42,906 nucleotides of DNA from Parasitella parasitica (lineage: Eukaryota; Mucoromycota; Mucoromycetes; Mucorales; Mucoraceae): positions 1-42,906 of the forward strand of contig MU619356.1 of assembly GCA_025201805.1 (NCBI GenBank), read 5' to 3'. This document shows positions 12,441-24,549 of the stretch, piece by piece (within the stretch, counting starts at the first letter, position 1; each line of letters starts with the position of its first letter). Both the position numbers and the translations under genes were made by a program. A model generated the notes under the pieces. It had not been told where the DNA came from, did not search any database, and worked only from the letters and a program-made list of their open reading frames with translations.

Positions 12441-12729
12441 GCAGAATAGAGATGTATACTTCCTCCATATGATTGATTGGTCGAGTCATGTATAATATCA
12501 GCATATGTCAAAAAACTACTATAGATAATTAAGTACGCGGAAAAATGCCGTCTACAAGCTCTGTTTGATAAGTCATTCCCGCATGTCCGATTACAAGCAG
12601 ATGAAATCGCATAGGAACCAGCTAAAGATTTCAATATAGCTATCCCATGTAAGATTTGTCAATAATTAACCATTGTTTGTGTACAGAAAGTTTAAATTGT
12701 CAGTTAGTCTGAGCTAATTGAGAGTAAAT

Positions 12730-12950
12730 CAATATTGAGTGAAAGGTTTCTTGAGGCTGCAATGGCAACTTGGTCGGCTCCGATGGCAAAGTGTCATGGG
12801 AACCCATTTTTGTCATTGATTTCCACCGTGTTTTCAAGAGACATGGTCTTTACTTGCTGCTCAGTGATAAATTTTGAATTAGTCAAGTGTGGATTGCGAC
12901 CTATCAGCAAGCCTCGACATGATTCAAATATGGGTCCCTTTTCGTAAAGA
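12730..12950 (-). pseudogene. Short coding-like remnant, unidentified
   Basis: The minus strand reads through a clean frame containing NPHLTNSKFITEQQVKTM and SLENTVEINDKNGFP. A stop codon follows, and directly after it in the same frame comes HFAIGADQVAIAASRNLS. The composition looks like protein rather than random AT-rich DNA, but I do not recognise the family and found no credible exons beside it. It may be an isolated fragment of a transposon or a host pseudogene. Confidence 0.25.
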
Positions 12951-13602
12951 TAATGTCATACCAAATAGATTCTGCCATCCATAAAGACAACAGGAGCAGC
13001 AATAATTATTATCCTCGACGGCCCCCGCTGTTCGATACATAAGTTGCACTAAGGTCAAGTGCCACTCACAACTATCCAAGCCTTATCATTACTATCGAAG
13101 GTTTACTTTTTGCAATTTAGTGTAGCAAAGCTTCCAGAAAATACAGAGTGATAGATTATTTAATCAATTCCGATCGATTCGTTAGTAAAACATGTGGTTA
13201 CCAAACAGGCGTTCATGAAACGTGGGTTTCTATTTTCAGTGTCTTGGAAACTGCTTTATGTGAAAAATCCAAGCTTCTAAAGCTATATTATGACAATTTG
13301 CTTCTATGAGAGATAAAGTACGCTTGAAGTAACTAATAAGCCATGATTTCCAGTAAGATTATAGGTGATTCTATACGCCTGAGCATTTTTGCAATCAAGA
13401 AAAGGTCACTTTGAAGCTTTTTCTTCAAGTTTGCTATCAAGGCACAAGAGCGATAAATGAAATATGTATTACAAATGGAACCTCTGTATTCAAAGTGTAT
13501 TGGCTTTGTTACACAGTTGGTCTTGTACATCCTGACTATATAAAAGATTTTTCTCTCAAATGAAATGTCTCTATCTCTCTTTCGTTTTAGTCGATAATAA
13601 TA

Positions 13603-15025
13603 ATGGGCGTTAAGTTATCAACTTCAATAGCCAAGAAAAAGAGACGCATCACAAATTCATTACAGTCCCCAAGAAAGTCGTACAATGCAAACAGCATTGA
13701 TCTCCCTAGCATAAGGTCCTCATTAACGAATCCAGACTACAGTGAAAAGCAAGCAGCTCCAAGTATCAGCTCTATCACAGAGAGCACTTTTATGAGTGGA
13801 AGAAGATTTCACCATGTTGCTAATTCGGCATACTGGTTTCCCAATGATAATGAAGAAATGGACAGGCTAGTTGGGGTAAAGTGTGCTTTTTACATACTTT
13901 CAAAGAGACCAATTAAGTCTGATTTTTCATAAATAGCAACATTTTGCATTAAAGACACTATTTGGAGGGTATATTCTTGAAATAATTATTACTGAGTGAT
14001 TGTTAATACAGAGCAATACAATAGAAATATATCCAATACAATTTTACGAGGCATTGACATGGAGAATAGCAATACAGTAGTTCTAGATTTAGGTTGCGGA
14101 CCTGGTACCTGGCTGATGGTGTGTGTAAAAAGGTCGCATGTAATGAATTATAGAATTCTCTCACTCATACAGAATCATGGTAGGATGTTGCAACAGAGTA
14201 CCCATCAAGTCAGTTCATTGGTGTAGACATGTGCGACGTATTCCCAAACAACATTCGACCACCCAATGTTAGTTTTCAAAAAGGAAATGCCCTGGAAAGG
14301 TTGCCATTTTCAGACGGCACATTTGATTTTGTGAATATAAGGTTGTTCATCATTGCATTAAAAGGGGAAGAATGGCCTATTGTGATCCAGGAAGCATATA
14401 GAATATTAAAACCCGGCGGATATATTCAGGTCGTTGAATGTGGAATGCTTGTACGTATATGCCATTCTGCTTATCATTTGATGCTTACTGAATGCCTACG
14501 TTTAGGAGAGAGGAAACGAGTTTGTCAAGTATGTAGGAAAGATATGTGAGTAAATAACTCTTGAACACTTGTCTCCAACGATTATATTGAACACCCTATG
14601 CAAAATTCAGTCAAGCAAGTGATTGAGGGCCGGGGTCAAGAGCCTTATATTGCATTCAAATTGCAATCTTTACTAGAGAGCCAAATGTTTCAATTGGAGC
14701 ATTATGAAAATAAGGATGTGTTTCTAGGTATATAATTGGAATGTGTAAATTGGCATCAATTCTCAAATTTACTCACTGATTTATGTACCCAGGAAAGCCT
14801 GATCCACTAAGCAGAGAGTTCCTCTGGGACGCCTGTAATATACTCAAAAGTGCCCAACCAGTTTTGCAAGATCCACTAGGCTGCAATGCTGATAATTATC
14901 CCCAATTCTTGGACAAACTATACAGAGAACTTCAAAAGAAACCTGATGCCATGTGGTCGTTCTCAATTTGCGCTGGTAAAAAAAATAGCATGATAACGCA
15001 ATGTGGGGAAATGATCCCCACTTAA
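13603..15025 (+). CDS. Class I SAM-dependent methyltransferase
   Basis: A Rossmann-fold methyltransferase; the substrate is unknown. Exons: 13603-13875, 14014-14118, 14184-14450, 14506-14545, 14611-14727, 14793-15025 (1035 nt, 344 residues). Motif I, VLDLGCGPGTWLMD, binds SAM and spans the second junction; a short acidic motif follows (IGVDMCD). LPFSDGTFDFVNIR and RILKPGGYIQVVE are the usual motif III-V region of this family. The N-terminus reads MGVKLS followed by KKKRR. Glycine 2 with serine 6 fits the N-myristoylation consensus, and a basic cluster is the usual second membrane signal, so membrane anchoring is possible. About 60 Ser/Thr-rich residues separate this from the conserved region at GRRFHHVANSAYWFPND. 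The gene lies 146 bp upstream of the kinase gene on the same strand. Confidence 0.85.
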
Positions 15026-15171
15026 AATCCCATGCCTATACAATTTCAAGCAAATTTTCATATGACGGTGGTTTAAAATAAAACTGGCTGGCTGGTTACG
15101 ATGCTTTAGTAACTCACAAACAACCTTCTTTTTTTCACGTTCTTTTTCTCTCTTTATATTTGAAAATTTCC

Positions 15172-16883
15172 ATGTTCACACTTACTCCTCAACTCTATGG
15201 AAAGATCAAGCATTTCGCAAATTTCCCACAAACTGGAGTTTCTCTACGACAAATGGTCATGTTTGGTAAACAGAAATTGACACAAACTAAATGTTCAAAA
15301 GACTCAACATTTTACATGTGCAAAAAGGCCAAAAGCCTTCTCCTGCCACATTTTTCAAAGCGAGCCAGTTTTTACATGGTAAAATACATGCATTATATCT
15401 CCTTGACATGCCCTACATACATATATATAAAATAAAATAAAAAGAGGTCTAATTTATGAATAGAGGAATTACCCATTCGTTTAGCACACCGTGTCAAGGA
15501 ATTGGACGAATTACCTCGAAGCTTAGGTGACATGCCGTCCATTGTCAAAGTCAAGAACTGGTATGCTCAATCATTCCAGGTAACTTTTTTTCTCTTTTTT
15601 TGCGACTGTGGGAGAGTGTGATGTTCAATTTGTTTTTATTTCACTTTATTTAGGAATTAATAGAGCTGCCAACACCAGAAATCACATCAGAACTCAAAGC
15701 CTCCTTTCGAGACGCCGCAAAAAATTCTCAGTCCTTGCCTCAAAGCACACCTAACCTAGCTCTTCCACAATCAAAACCAACCGGAAAATACTACCCAACA
15801 ATAGGGCATCGATATTTCAACAACTTTGAAAACATAAAATGCACGCCAGCTATCTTATCTTACACAGAATCGTTTGTGAAAGCCATAGAGGCCGTGAAAA
15901 GAAGACACGATCCTGTAGTAACAACAATGGCCCAAGGTATTCTGGAATATAAGCAGCACCGAAAGACAAGCATAATTGATTCAGACGTCCAACAGTTTTT
16001 GGACCGCTTCTACATGTCTAGAATCGGTATTCGAATGTTGATCGGCCAACATTCAGCTCTATACCGTGGCCCTTTTATGCGAAATTATGTGGGTGTCATA
16101 TGCACTAGAACAAACATTAAGGATATCGCTCAGGATGCAATTGCAAATGCTCGGTTCATTTGTGAGGATTACTATGGCCTATTTAGAGCTCCCGAAGTTA
16201 AAATGTTTTGTCCGGGTGACATTGAATTCATGTACGTTCCATCTCATTTGAATCATATGGTGTTTGAGCTGCTCAAGAATTCACTACGTGCTGTGGTCGA
16301 GAGATTCGGTCCAGACTATGAAGACGAATACCCTCCTATAAAGCTAGTAATTGCTCATGGTAAAGAGGTGAGATTTCGCATCTAAAACCAATTCTTTCAA
16401 CTTACCAACTTGGACCATGCAAGGATATCACCATAAAGATTTCAGATGAAGGTGGGGGATTACCCCGCTCTGGAATTCCAGTAGTCTGGACATACATGGT
16501 ACAGTGCACAGGTCTATACAGTATGCACAAACTAATTCGCTCAAATTAGTACACAACAGCCCAAGCACAGGAACTAGAGCCTGAATTCAACAAATCAGAA
16601 TTCAAAGCACCTATGGCTGGCTTTGGCTATGGCTTGCCTATCTCAAGATTAGTAAATATCATGCAATTTATAGTAAAAAACAACAACCGTGTCTAACAAA
16701 AAAATTCAACAGTATGCAAGGTATTTTGGTGGTGATTTGAAGCTGATATCGATGGAAGGGTATGAGTGTTCAGATCGCACGAGCATATTTAGATTATTGA
16801 CCACTTTCACACCTAGGTATGGAACTGATGCATACCTTCATTTAAACCGTCTTTCAAACAGTGACGAGCCACTCATCATGTAA
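15172..16883 (+). CDS. Pyruvate dehydrogenase kinase (mitochondrial PDK/BCKDK family)
   Basis: Phosphorylates and inactivates the E1 alpha subunit of pyruvate dehydrogenase, or of the branched-chain ketoacid dehydrogenase, in the mitochondrial matrix. Exons: 15172-15265, 15328-15378, 15464-15579, 15654-16367, 16424-16498, 16550-16651, 16713-16759, 16817-16883 (1266 nt, 421 residues). The N-terminal helical bundle holds GVSLRQMVMFGQKPS and EELPIRLAHR. The catalytic histidine region is RMLIGQHSALY. ATP-binding GHKL motifs follow: N box ELLKNSLRAVVE, G1 DEGGGLPRSG, and G2 GFGYGLPISRLYARYFGG. The ending GYGTDAYLHLNRL is characteristic of PDK more than BCKDK. No classic presequence is visible; the start ATG was chosen because the next residues match the family N-terminus. 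A T-rich tract precedes it. Confidence 0.93.
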
Positions 16884-17571
16884 ATTATAAAATACGTGTC
16901 ATTAAGGATTGCTTAAACGTGATAAATCCATACATAAAAGCATAAACAAGTATATAAATTTCATTTTAAGCGCTGTTTTCTTAACAAAGATATGTGTCGC
17001 TACAGTATTGAGCACTAAAATAGTCAGTGTGTATGGAATGGCTGGCCATTGCGAAAATTTGACAAGTTGATAAACACTAAATTTGGCGTTAAGCTTTCCA
17101 GACGAGACATGGGGCACTCAAATACGGCGCTTCTAATATCAATTTTACCAAATGTTGGCAATTGTGTGAAGTTGAATTTCCCAGTAATACAAATTAGTTT
17201 GACCAAACTTTTGTGGTTAAATAGATTCTTTATTCAAGCACTTGGGAAAAGCATTGATAGAATGCTGGATAAAATTCTATAAATGTTCAACGGGAACATC
17301 TTCAAACTCATGTAGTAAGAGATTTAAGTGCGTTAATATGTAAAGTCGATAGTATAAGATAGTGAAAAATGCAAATAAGAGTATAGAGATTCATGTTGGA
17401 TTTGCTTAGGAAGTGTGGCTCTGAATTACAATATCCATTACCCCGCTCTTCTACCTGCTCTTCTCATACCACTTTGCCCTATTACGAAAATGCTCATAAA
17501 AGGCCAAGCGATTTGTATTTTTTTCCATATTGATTATACCGAGGAAAGCGCTAAAATCTATAGAAAAAAAA

Positions 17572-18318
17572 AATCAAAGAACTTAAAGACTCTGAACTAT
17601 GCTGGAACGTCAAAGAACAAGAACCAATTTCAATCATAACAAATAGAACCAGATATGATCCATTGACTCACCAGAAGTACCTTAATGAAAGCCCTGTAGA
17701 AAAAATTGAGTTAGTTATCGAAGCACACGTTAAACGAAGTTTATTGTCCATCTCCACCAAAGAACGATGAAATTTATTTGAAGAGAACGAATTTAGTCAA
17801 GACTTGTACCACTGTTTTCCATGAAAAGAGCAACACAGTCATTTGCAGACTAGTCCCTCAATCATACAAGCAAAAGTATGAAGCGATTTTACATTCGGAT
17901 ATTCCCCCCCAGCATCAATAGTATCAATACCATTGACAAAAACACTGACACCAATACCATTGACAATAATGCCAATACCAATACCGCCAACATTGGCAGT
18001 AGCAGCAACACCAACACCAACACCAACACTAATCGCAATTGGAGGTACATGAAACAACAACTGTCCAATTTAAATAAAGACGAACCAATTCCATGGGAAC
18101 CTATTTACGATGATGGTCTGGTACTTGGGTTGTTTTTAAACTATACGAAATGGAGAACAACAAAGTCTACCTACTATAGATGGAAGAAATCCCAAAAATA
18201 TACAATAAAAGGAAAAGGTAATGTACTTGCATTTACCCAAGTTATCTGTAAAAACTGGGAAATTCAACTGCAAACAATCGGCCGGAAGCACAGTTCACAG
18301 GCTGAATTAGTAGATTAA
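17572..18318 (+). pseudogene. Frame-broken coding remnant with an Asn/Thr-rich repeat
   Basis: One frame (17572-17769) reads cleanly as protein-like sequence including YDPLTHQKYLNESPVEKIEL and then stops. After about 110 bp a second frame (17878-18318) encodes an Asn/Thr-rich stretch from degenerate ACCAAT/AACACC repeats, then EPIPWEPIYDDGLVLGLFLN and a basic C-terminal half. A weaker piece between them (EENEFSQDLYHCFP) is in another frame. This looks like one gene split by at least two frameshifts, or a multi-exon gene whose splice sites I could not place. I do not recognise the family. Confidence 0.35.
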
Positions 18319-19120
18319 TTATACATGTAACGAATCCTATACCAAATTCAGAAGTTCCATGTTGTGTCCAATGAATGGTTGCATTAAAACTGTGTAATAT
18401 TTTAACCAGTAATTGATTTGAATAACGTGTGAGATAAGACGTGCTATTGATGGGGGATAGGTATAAATTAAAGCAATATAGTTTAATATGAATGAAAACA
18501 TTTCAATTGAGGTTGCACAAATGTATGAGACATCCGCGGGGATCCTCGTTTTGATTACAAAGAAAAAGAAGGGTTACTTTCACTAATAAATAAAAAGAAG
18601 TTGATGTGGGTATTGTTAGGTGTGCTCAAACAGTTCCACTAGAGGAATACCTGCATAATGGGGTTTAACAAGATCAAAGTCTTTTAGCAATACAAATAAC
18701 GCGAGACAAAGTGTTGAATTTTGTAAGGATCTACCATACACCTTGCATTGTCACTTGGATATATGGCATTTCGACTTGCAGACTCTAGTTTCCCAGTTTC
18801 AATGGGAATTTGCCATAGTTAAAATAAGTGCTTGTAAGTAGCTGGATACTTGTTCAGTACAACCTGAACATCACGGGACATAATCAATACATATTTTCAG
18901 TGAAAAAAGTTTCAGCTTTTCACCATCAACTTGAGATGTTGCGCTTGTGCGAGCCTTTGTAAGACCGGGAAATGTTGTATTTAACTTACCCGCTCAACCG
19001 CTCATGATATACGCAGTTAATACATCATCGTATGAATACGGTATACTTGAATTATGTACATTGATTGTGCTGCATATTTATACATCAGAAAAAATATAAA
19101 TACCCACAAGAGGAAATCGT

Positions 19121-19121
<1 letters not shown>

Positions 19122-19174
<53 letters not shown>
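19122..19174 (+). promoter_or_regulatory. 53-nt poly(T) tract upstream of the GH31 gene
   Basis: An uninterrupted run of 53 T ends 34 nt before the start codon of the alpha-glucosidase gene. A TATA-like ATATAAATA lies upstream at about 19095. Poly(dA:dT) tracts exclude nucleosomes in fungi; here the T's are on the coding strand, as upstream of several other genes in this window. The exact length may be an assembly estimate. Confidence 0.5.
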
Positions 19175-19178
<4 letters not shown>

Positions 19179-19208
19179 ATTCACCTCCTTGTCCAATTAC
19201 ATACTCTA

Positions 19209-22200
19209 ATGACAAAAGTTTCATTCATCTTTGTCGCTATTGCTTTGATCTCAGGGCAAGTCCTCTGTCAAACTGAGGCTACTTACGGTAAGGTTATTAA
19301 AATTGTATAATTAGATATACATTACTGATATCTTGGCACAATAACAGCTGTGAGCCCTTCTGCTCCTGGCTACAAGATTAAGGGACATGTCAAGAACACT
19401 GAAGCTGGTTTTCAAATCCCTCTAAGCTTCAATTCCAATGGAAACAAGAAAACTGGTGTTGATACATTTGGTAGAACCATCAAAGATCTTGTTGTCGATG
19501 TTGAATACGAAACTGAAGAGAGACTTCATGTCAAGGTGAGCGTGAAATTTTTAAGGTTTATGAGGATCAACTAACTCTGCCAACCAGATCTCTGATAAAG
19601 CCAATAAGCAACATCTCGTTCCTGACAGTCCCCTGGGGTTTGAACGTCCTCAACTCAAACACTATGCCTCTTCTAAGAATGGGAACTTGGACTTCGTTTA
19701 TACTGCGAAACCCTTCAGTTTTAAAGTTGTCCGCAAGAGTGATAAGGTTGCCATCTTTGATACTTCCAACTTGCCATTGGTTTTCGAAGATCAATATCTG
19801 GAATTATCCACTAAAGTCCCTAAAGATGCTAACATCTATGGTTTTGGTGAGGTGACCGCTCCATTCAAGCGCACCACTGTAAGGAATCTTTATTCATATC
19901 TGGCAACCACACCTAAACTAACCATTACCTGTTAGAATGTAACAACTCTTTGGGCTCGTGATAACGCTGACGAGTAAGCATGCTTTCGAGAGCTTTTAAA
20001 TCAACTTTACTAACAGGTTCTCTGACAACACAGTTTCTATCGCAACATCTATGGAGCTCATCCTTACTACCAAGAGGTACGTGACGGAAAGGCTCATGGT
20101 GCTCTCTTGATGTCTTCTCATGGCATGGATATTATTACTACCGAAGGTCGTATCACCTACAAAGTTATTGGAGGTATCCTTGATTTTTACTTTTTTGCAC
20201 CCAAGTCTGGTACCCCCAATGATCTTAGCATCGCTTACACCGATCTAATCGGTAAACCTATGATGCCTTCCCACTGGATGCTTGGCTGGCATCACTGTCG
20301 TTATGGTTACAAGAATATCTCATCCGTTGAAACCGTTGTCAAGAAATACAAGGAAGCCAATATCCCTCGTAAGTCGAAAATAAACTCACTTGCATCAAAT
20401 ATATTTAATAACAGCTTCGTGTACGTTATAACATACAGTTCAAACTGCTTGGGTAAGACCAAATAAATCAAGAGCCAGTGTTTTTTTTTTTCATGGCTAT
20501 TCAAAGCTAACATCATAATCATTTAGGTTGACATTGACTACATGGATCAAACCAAAGATTTCACATTTGATAATGTCAATTTTCCTCAGGATAAAATGAT
20601 TGCTCTAGGCAAACAACTCCATAAAAATGACCAACACTATGTCGTTATGGTTGACCCCGCTATCAGTGCCAACACTACTTATGAGCCTTATGTCAGAGGT
20701 ACAGAGATGGACGTTTGGATCAAGAATGCTGATGGCACAGACTTTATCGGTCAAGTGTGGCCAGGTTTCACCACTTTCCCTGATTGGTGGCATCCTAATG
20801 CTACTGAATACTGGTCCAAGGAGATCATCGATTTCGTCAACTTGCTTGGTGTGGATGGTCTTTGGGTTGGTAAGTATTTCCCATAGGATATGACATATAA
20901 TGCTTTTAACATTTATATAATCTAGACATGAATGAACCTGCCAGCTTCTGTCTTGGCTCCTGTGGCACTGGCAAGATCGATGCTGGTAATCAGCAGTATC
21001 GTTGGACTTACACTGAGGAAGAGCAAGCTCAAAACCACACTCGTTGGGAGAAAGACTTGATCAAGATGGGCAATCCTCCTGGTGAGGAACGTAACCTGTT
21101 GTATCCCAAGTATGCTATCAACAATGGTGGCGGTAATCTATCAGAGTTTACGGTTGCTACCACTGCTCTTCACTATGGCGATATTCCTCATTACGATATC
21201 CACAACCTTTACGGCCATGCCGAAGGCTATATCACTCGAAATGCTCTTATCAAGCGAAGCAAAAAAGTTCGGCCGTTTGTCTTGACTAGATCTAGCTTTG
21301 TTGGCAGCGGTAAGAACGTAGGTCACTGGACCGGTGATAACCACTCTTTCTGGTCGTACCTCAAGAACTCGTTGGCCAATGTTCTTAATTTCCAAATGTT
21401 TGGTGTTTCCTTCTCGGGCGCTGATGTCTGTGGATTCAACGATGACACCACAGAAGAATTATGTACCCGTTGGATGGAAATCGGTGCTTTCTATCCCTTT
21501 GCTCGTAACCATAATAACAATGCCGCTGTAGACCAAGAGCCCTATCTTTGGGAAAGCACTGCTGAAGCCAGTCGTATTGCTATCAACGCTCGTTACACCC
21601 TGCTTCCCTACTTTTATACTCTATTCGAAGAGTCTAACCGTTTGGGTACTGGTGTATGGCGCCCTCTTATCTTTGAATATCCTGCGTACGAGGAATTATC
21701 TGCTAATGATGTCCAAACCTTGGTTGGCTCTGACATTTTGTTGTCCCCTGTTCTTGATGAAGGCGAAACAACTGTCAAAGCTCAGTTCCCTGGTGGCACT
21801 TGGTACGATTGGTACACTCACGAAGTAACTGTTGATAACAAGAGCAAGGCTAAGGTCAAGACTGTTACTTTGGATGCTCCTCTTACTCACATCCCTATTC
21901 ACATCCGTGGTGGAGCTATTGTTCCTACCAAGAGTCCCAAGTATACTGTTAGCGAAACATATTCCACCCCTTACAGCCTCATCATTGCCCTTGATGACAA
22001 GAATCAAGCTACGGGTAGACTCTACATCGATGACGGCGAATCTTTGAATGTGGACTCTAGTTCTGATATCACCTTTACTTACAAGAACGGTAAACTCGAG
22101 GCTTCTGGCAAGTTTGATTACAAGAAGGCTGAAAAGATTGGTTCCATTACTATCATTGGCAAGGCTGCATCCAAGTTGGAAAGCGCTCGTGTTGGCAAGA

Positions 22201-22292
22201 AATCTACCAAACTGACCCGTAGCAATAACAGTGTTACCCTTGAAGATTTATCTATTGGTTTGGACAAATCCTTTGATATTCAATTCAAGTAA
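19209..22292 (+). CDS. Secreted alpha-glucosidase, glycoside hydrolase family 31
   Basis: Retaining exo-acting glycosidase, probably releasing glucose from maltose and starch or glycogen ends outside the cell. Exons: 19209-19287, 19348-19535, 19588-19878, 19936-19973, 20034-20368, 20439-20452, 20527-20869, 20926-22292 (2655 nt, 884 residues). The N-terminus is a signal peptide of about 20 residues (MTKVSFIFVAIALISG, then LCQT). The catalytic barrel shows MPSHWMLGWHHCRYGYKN, the nucleophile region GLWVDMNEPASF spanning the last intron, and the acid/base region GHWTGDNHSFW. A C-terminal beta-sandwich ends with DKSFDIQFK. Exon 6 is only 14 nt long; it supplies the end of PLQTAWVDIDYMD, which is conserved in GH31, so it is needed. 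Potential N-glycosylation sites are frequent. A hairpin lies about 117 bp past the stop codon. Confidence 0.94.
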
Positions 22293-22408
22293 AATGTCTA
22301 TAGCACGTCGTTGCAGACGGTAGTCGAATACTCGCATTTATTCGCTCTTGTAATAATTTTGACATCAATTTTAGACATTTTTGAAATAAACTATATTTAC
22401 AACGTAGA

Positions 22409-22442
22409 ATAGACATCTTGCCAAGTGGGGTAAGATGTCTAT
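22409..22442. repeat. Strong hairpin in the 3' flank of the GH31 gene
   Basis: ATAGACATCTT (22409-22419) is the exact reverse complement of 22432-22442. Extending inward gives one G-U pair and two C-G pairs, so about 14 bp close a 6-nt loop. It lies 117 bp after the stop codon, soon after an AATAAA-like element (AAATAAAC near 22384) and just before a run of about 22 A at 22459-22480. It could be a 3'-UTR element, part of the 3'-end signal or a small palindromic insertion. Confidence 0.6.
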
Positions 22443-23265
22443 CCAACACTGTAAGCTAAAAAAAAAAAAAAAAAAAAAATCTTGCTCATTTGAAAACAAA
22501 ACTAAATTACTTATAAAACGTATTTAGCTATGGTCGAAACAGATGAAGGTTGCAATCTACCTTTTTTTTTGTTTTGTTTTTTTTACTGGGAAACCTGGAG
22601 CAGGCCTCATTAGCAAAATGTTAACGATCCAAAAATAATGAACATGATTGTTCGCTCTCTAGTTGGTATAGTGTATCAATAGTCTTTATTGTTCGTTTAA
22701 AAATACTGTACTTATGTAATATATAAGCTATTTGCCCAACGGCCAGACTGAATGGGCTGGCGGTGGTTGATGAGATGTCAATAGAATCGTTACTAGGGCA
22801 GCCAAAGTATTGTGGTTTGGTCTTTTGCCATTGTCTCTGCTGATTAGCTTTGCAAAAATAAATGGAATGTGGTTTTATCAAGGAACCCTATGTGACCTTC
22901 TGCTAGGTTGGTCTAGTTATCTGTCATTATCAACGTCCTATAAACGTTTAGCTTTGCCAATAAATATTCCTGGAGACATAGAAGTTGCTTTACTTGATTG
23001 AAAAAACTAAAACAATAATGACCACGAACAAAGCTTCTGCATGTGGTATAACTGTATATATACATTATAGTGGATTGGTACGATGGCATTTTATATATAT
23101 ATATAAATATACAAGTATCAGGCCATGGCACTGGAGCCCAATCCAGTTAATCCAATTTGAAAGACATTAAAACAGTTTTTGGCCTGATAAAATGAAGACC
23201 CCTTATTAAGAGGCTCTTAGCTCAAACTGCATATAACAAAAGGGTTGTGATCCCAGTGAATTTCG

Positions 23266-23945
23266 TCATTTAAGCTTTTTAAAATATTGTAATTGTGCCC
23301 TGATCAATTTAACCTCAACATCAATCTTCTTGGGAGGCAGCAACTCTAATAAACCCGTGTTAAACTGATCCGCTATATTAGATCCTTCCCACTTGAAAGT
23401 TTGTTCAGCAGTTTGAGGAAGAGACAGCTACAAACGGGACATTTGTAATAGGAGATGGGTGGAGTGAGCCGCTAATTCCAATGCGCGTTTTGTGCTATAT
23501 GGATTGCTCGCTCGAACAGATCGACGCTGTTTTTCTATGATAGCCAGGCCCAAGGCATACTCACGGCATATTTGGGTCAGTTGATTGACCTTATCTGCAT
23601 GAACTTTTTTTGAAAACGATGGTAAACAAAAGATATTGTGGTACAGTCTTGAACTGCGTGGCACTGGTGGGTAATTTCCGCCTGTAAAGTATCTGTATGC
23701 AAGTTGCAGCTGCACTGTCGCAAGGCGTTGCAGGGTGTAGGTAACTATCGGAAGACTATTTTTGGGAGTAGTTGTATCAGGACAACAGATTGTGATGGAT
23801 TGGCTGCTTTAGATAGAACCACAATATGAGATGTTTGGTAAACAACAAAATGCGTCCTGAGCAGACTAAAATCAACAACACCAATCTAGCGATTGAGAAT
23901 CTGTAGCGTTCGGATCAGCATGCGTATGATTATGAATTCACTGTT
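23266..23945 (-). pseudogene. Unidentified gene, C-terminal part, with one in-frame TAG
   Basis: Two minus-strand exons join well: about 23945-23882 (contains HADPNATDSQSLD) and 23806-23266, across a 75-nt intron with GT and AG ends. The second exon is open for 125 codons and includes TYTLQRLATVQLQLAYRYF, YPPVPRSSRLYHNIF, KKVHADKVNQLTQICREYA and KRALELAAHSTHLLLQM. A single TAG at 23428-23430 interrupts it, after which the same frame continues for 53 more codons (KWEGSNIADQFNTGLLELLP, then KLIRAQLQYFKKLK) to a TGA at 23266-23268. The continuation reads like genuine protein, so the TAG is probably a nonsense mutation or an error. No start codon was located and no family is recognised. Confidence 0.45.
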
Positions 23946-24549
23946 TGCAGTTGTTTCAATTTCAAAATATGGGAGTTTTTTTTTTTAAAAAAAAAAGCCG
24001 TTTGTACCAACATGTGTAATTGTAGAGTATTCGTCGTTTGTAGTAGTAATTGTTACGAGCGAGAGCTGAAAACAAGAATACAGAATTTTTGATTAAAATG
24101 CCCAAGTAGATAAATAATTGTCCATTGCAATAAAACTTTTCATCAAAAATGTCATTTACTGTACATTTATCGAGTTTACCTCCTATGTGTGTCGCTCACT
24201 TTGGTATCATCGATATACATATCACATACTACTTTCCTTTTGTTATGCATAGGATATTGTTTATTATAACTGCAATGCCTTGTAAAATATAGTTCGTCTC
24301 TTAATATGTCATCAGACTTACAAGTCTTTCACTGCGCGGTATTTTTCGTATGCCATAAATGTCATGGACAACTGGCAAAAGAGCAATTGCTATTTCAAGT
24401 AAAAATGCATACGTGATGAGTCTGGGAGCTGAATATCATCACCTTCAATTAAAAAAAACGCCTGCATTACTGTTTCAAAAGAACCAGCCGAGATGTGATT
24501 TGCAGTTAAACAAGTTGCTTTAACCCATAGAGTAGCATTAGTAATTTCA

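Larger units (their letters stand above)
9765..13602. other. Gene-poor 3.8-kb intergenic region
   Basis: I find no gene here that I can support. The short open frames have low-complexity, unrecognisable products, and the DNA is AT-rich with many homopolymer runs. Within it are a nested inverted repeat (11292-11383), a T-tract and assembly gap (12403-12440), and a faint coding remnant on the minus strand (12730-12950). A short minus-strand open stretch at 13333-13530 is not recognisable. Confidence 0.6.
16884..19208. other. Gene-poor region with coding remnants
   Basis: Apart from the remnant at 17572-18318 and the T-tract at 19122-19174, no gene can be supported. Minus-strand open frames at 16902-17206 overlap each other in different frames and have no recognisable domain. 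18319-19121 shows no feature I can name. Confidence 0.5.

Noticed and set aside
16902..17282. Overlapping minus- and plus-strand open frames after the PDK gene
   Set aside because: They conflict in frame, have no recognisable family and no convincing splice structure.
23213..23270. tRNA-like stretch (TTAGCTCAAACTG ... GGTTGTGATCCC)
   Set aside because: It resembles A and B boxes but no 7-bp acceptor stem or proper T arm can be formed.
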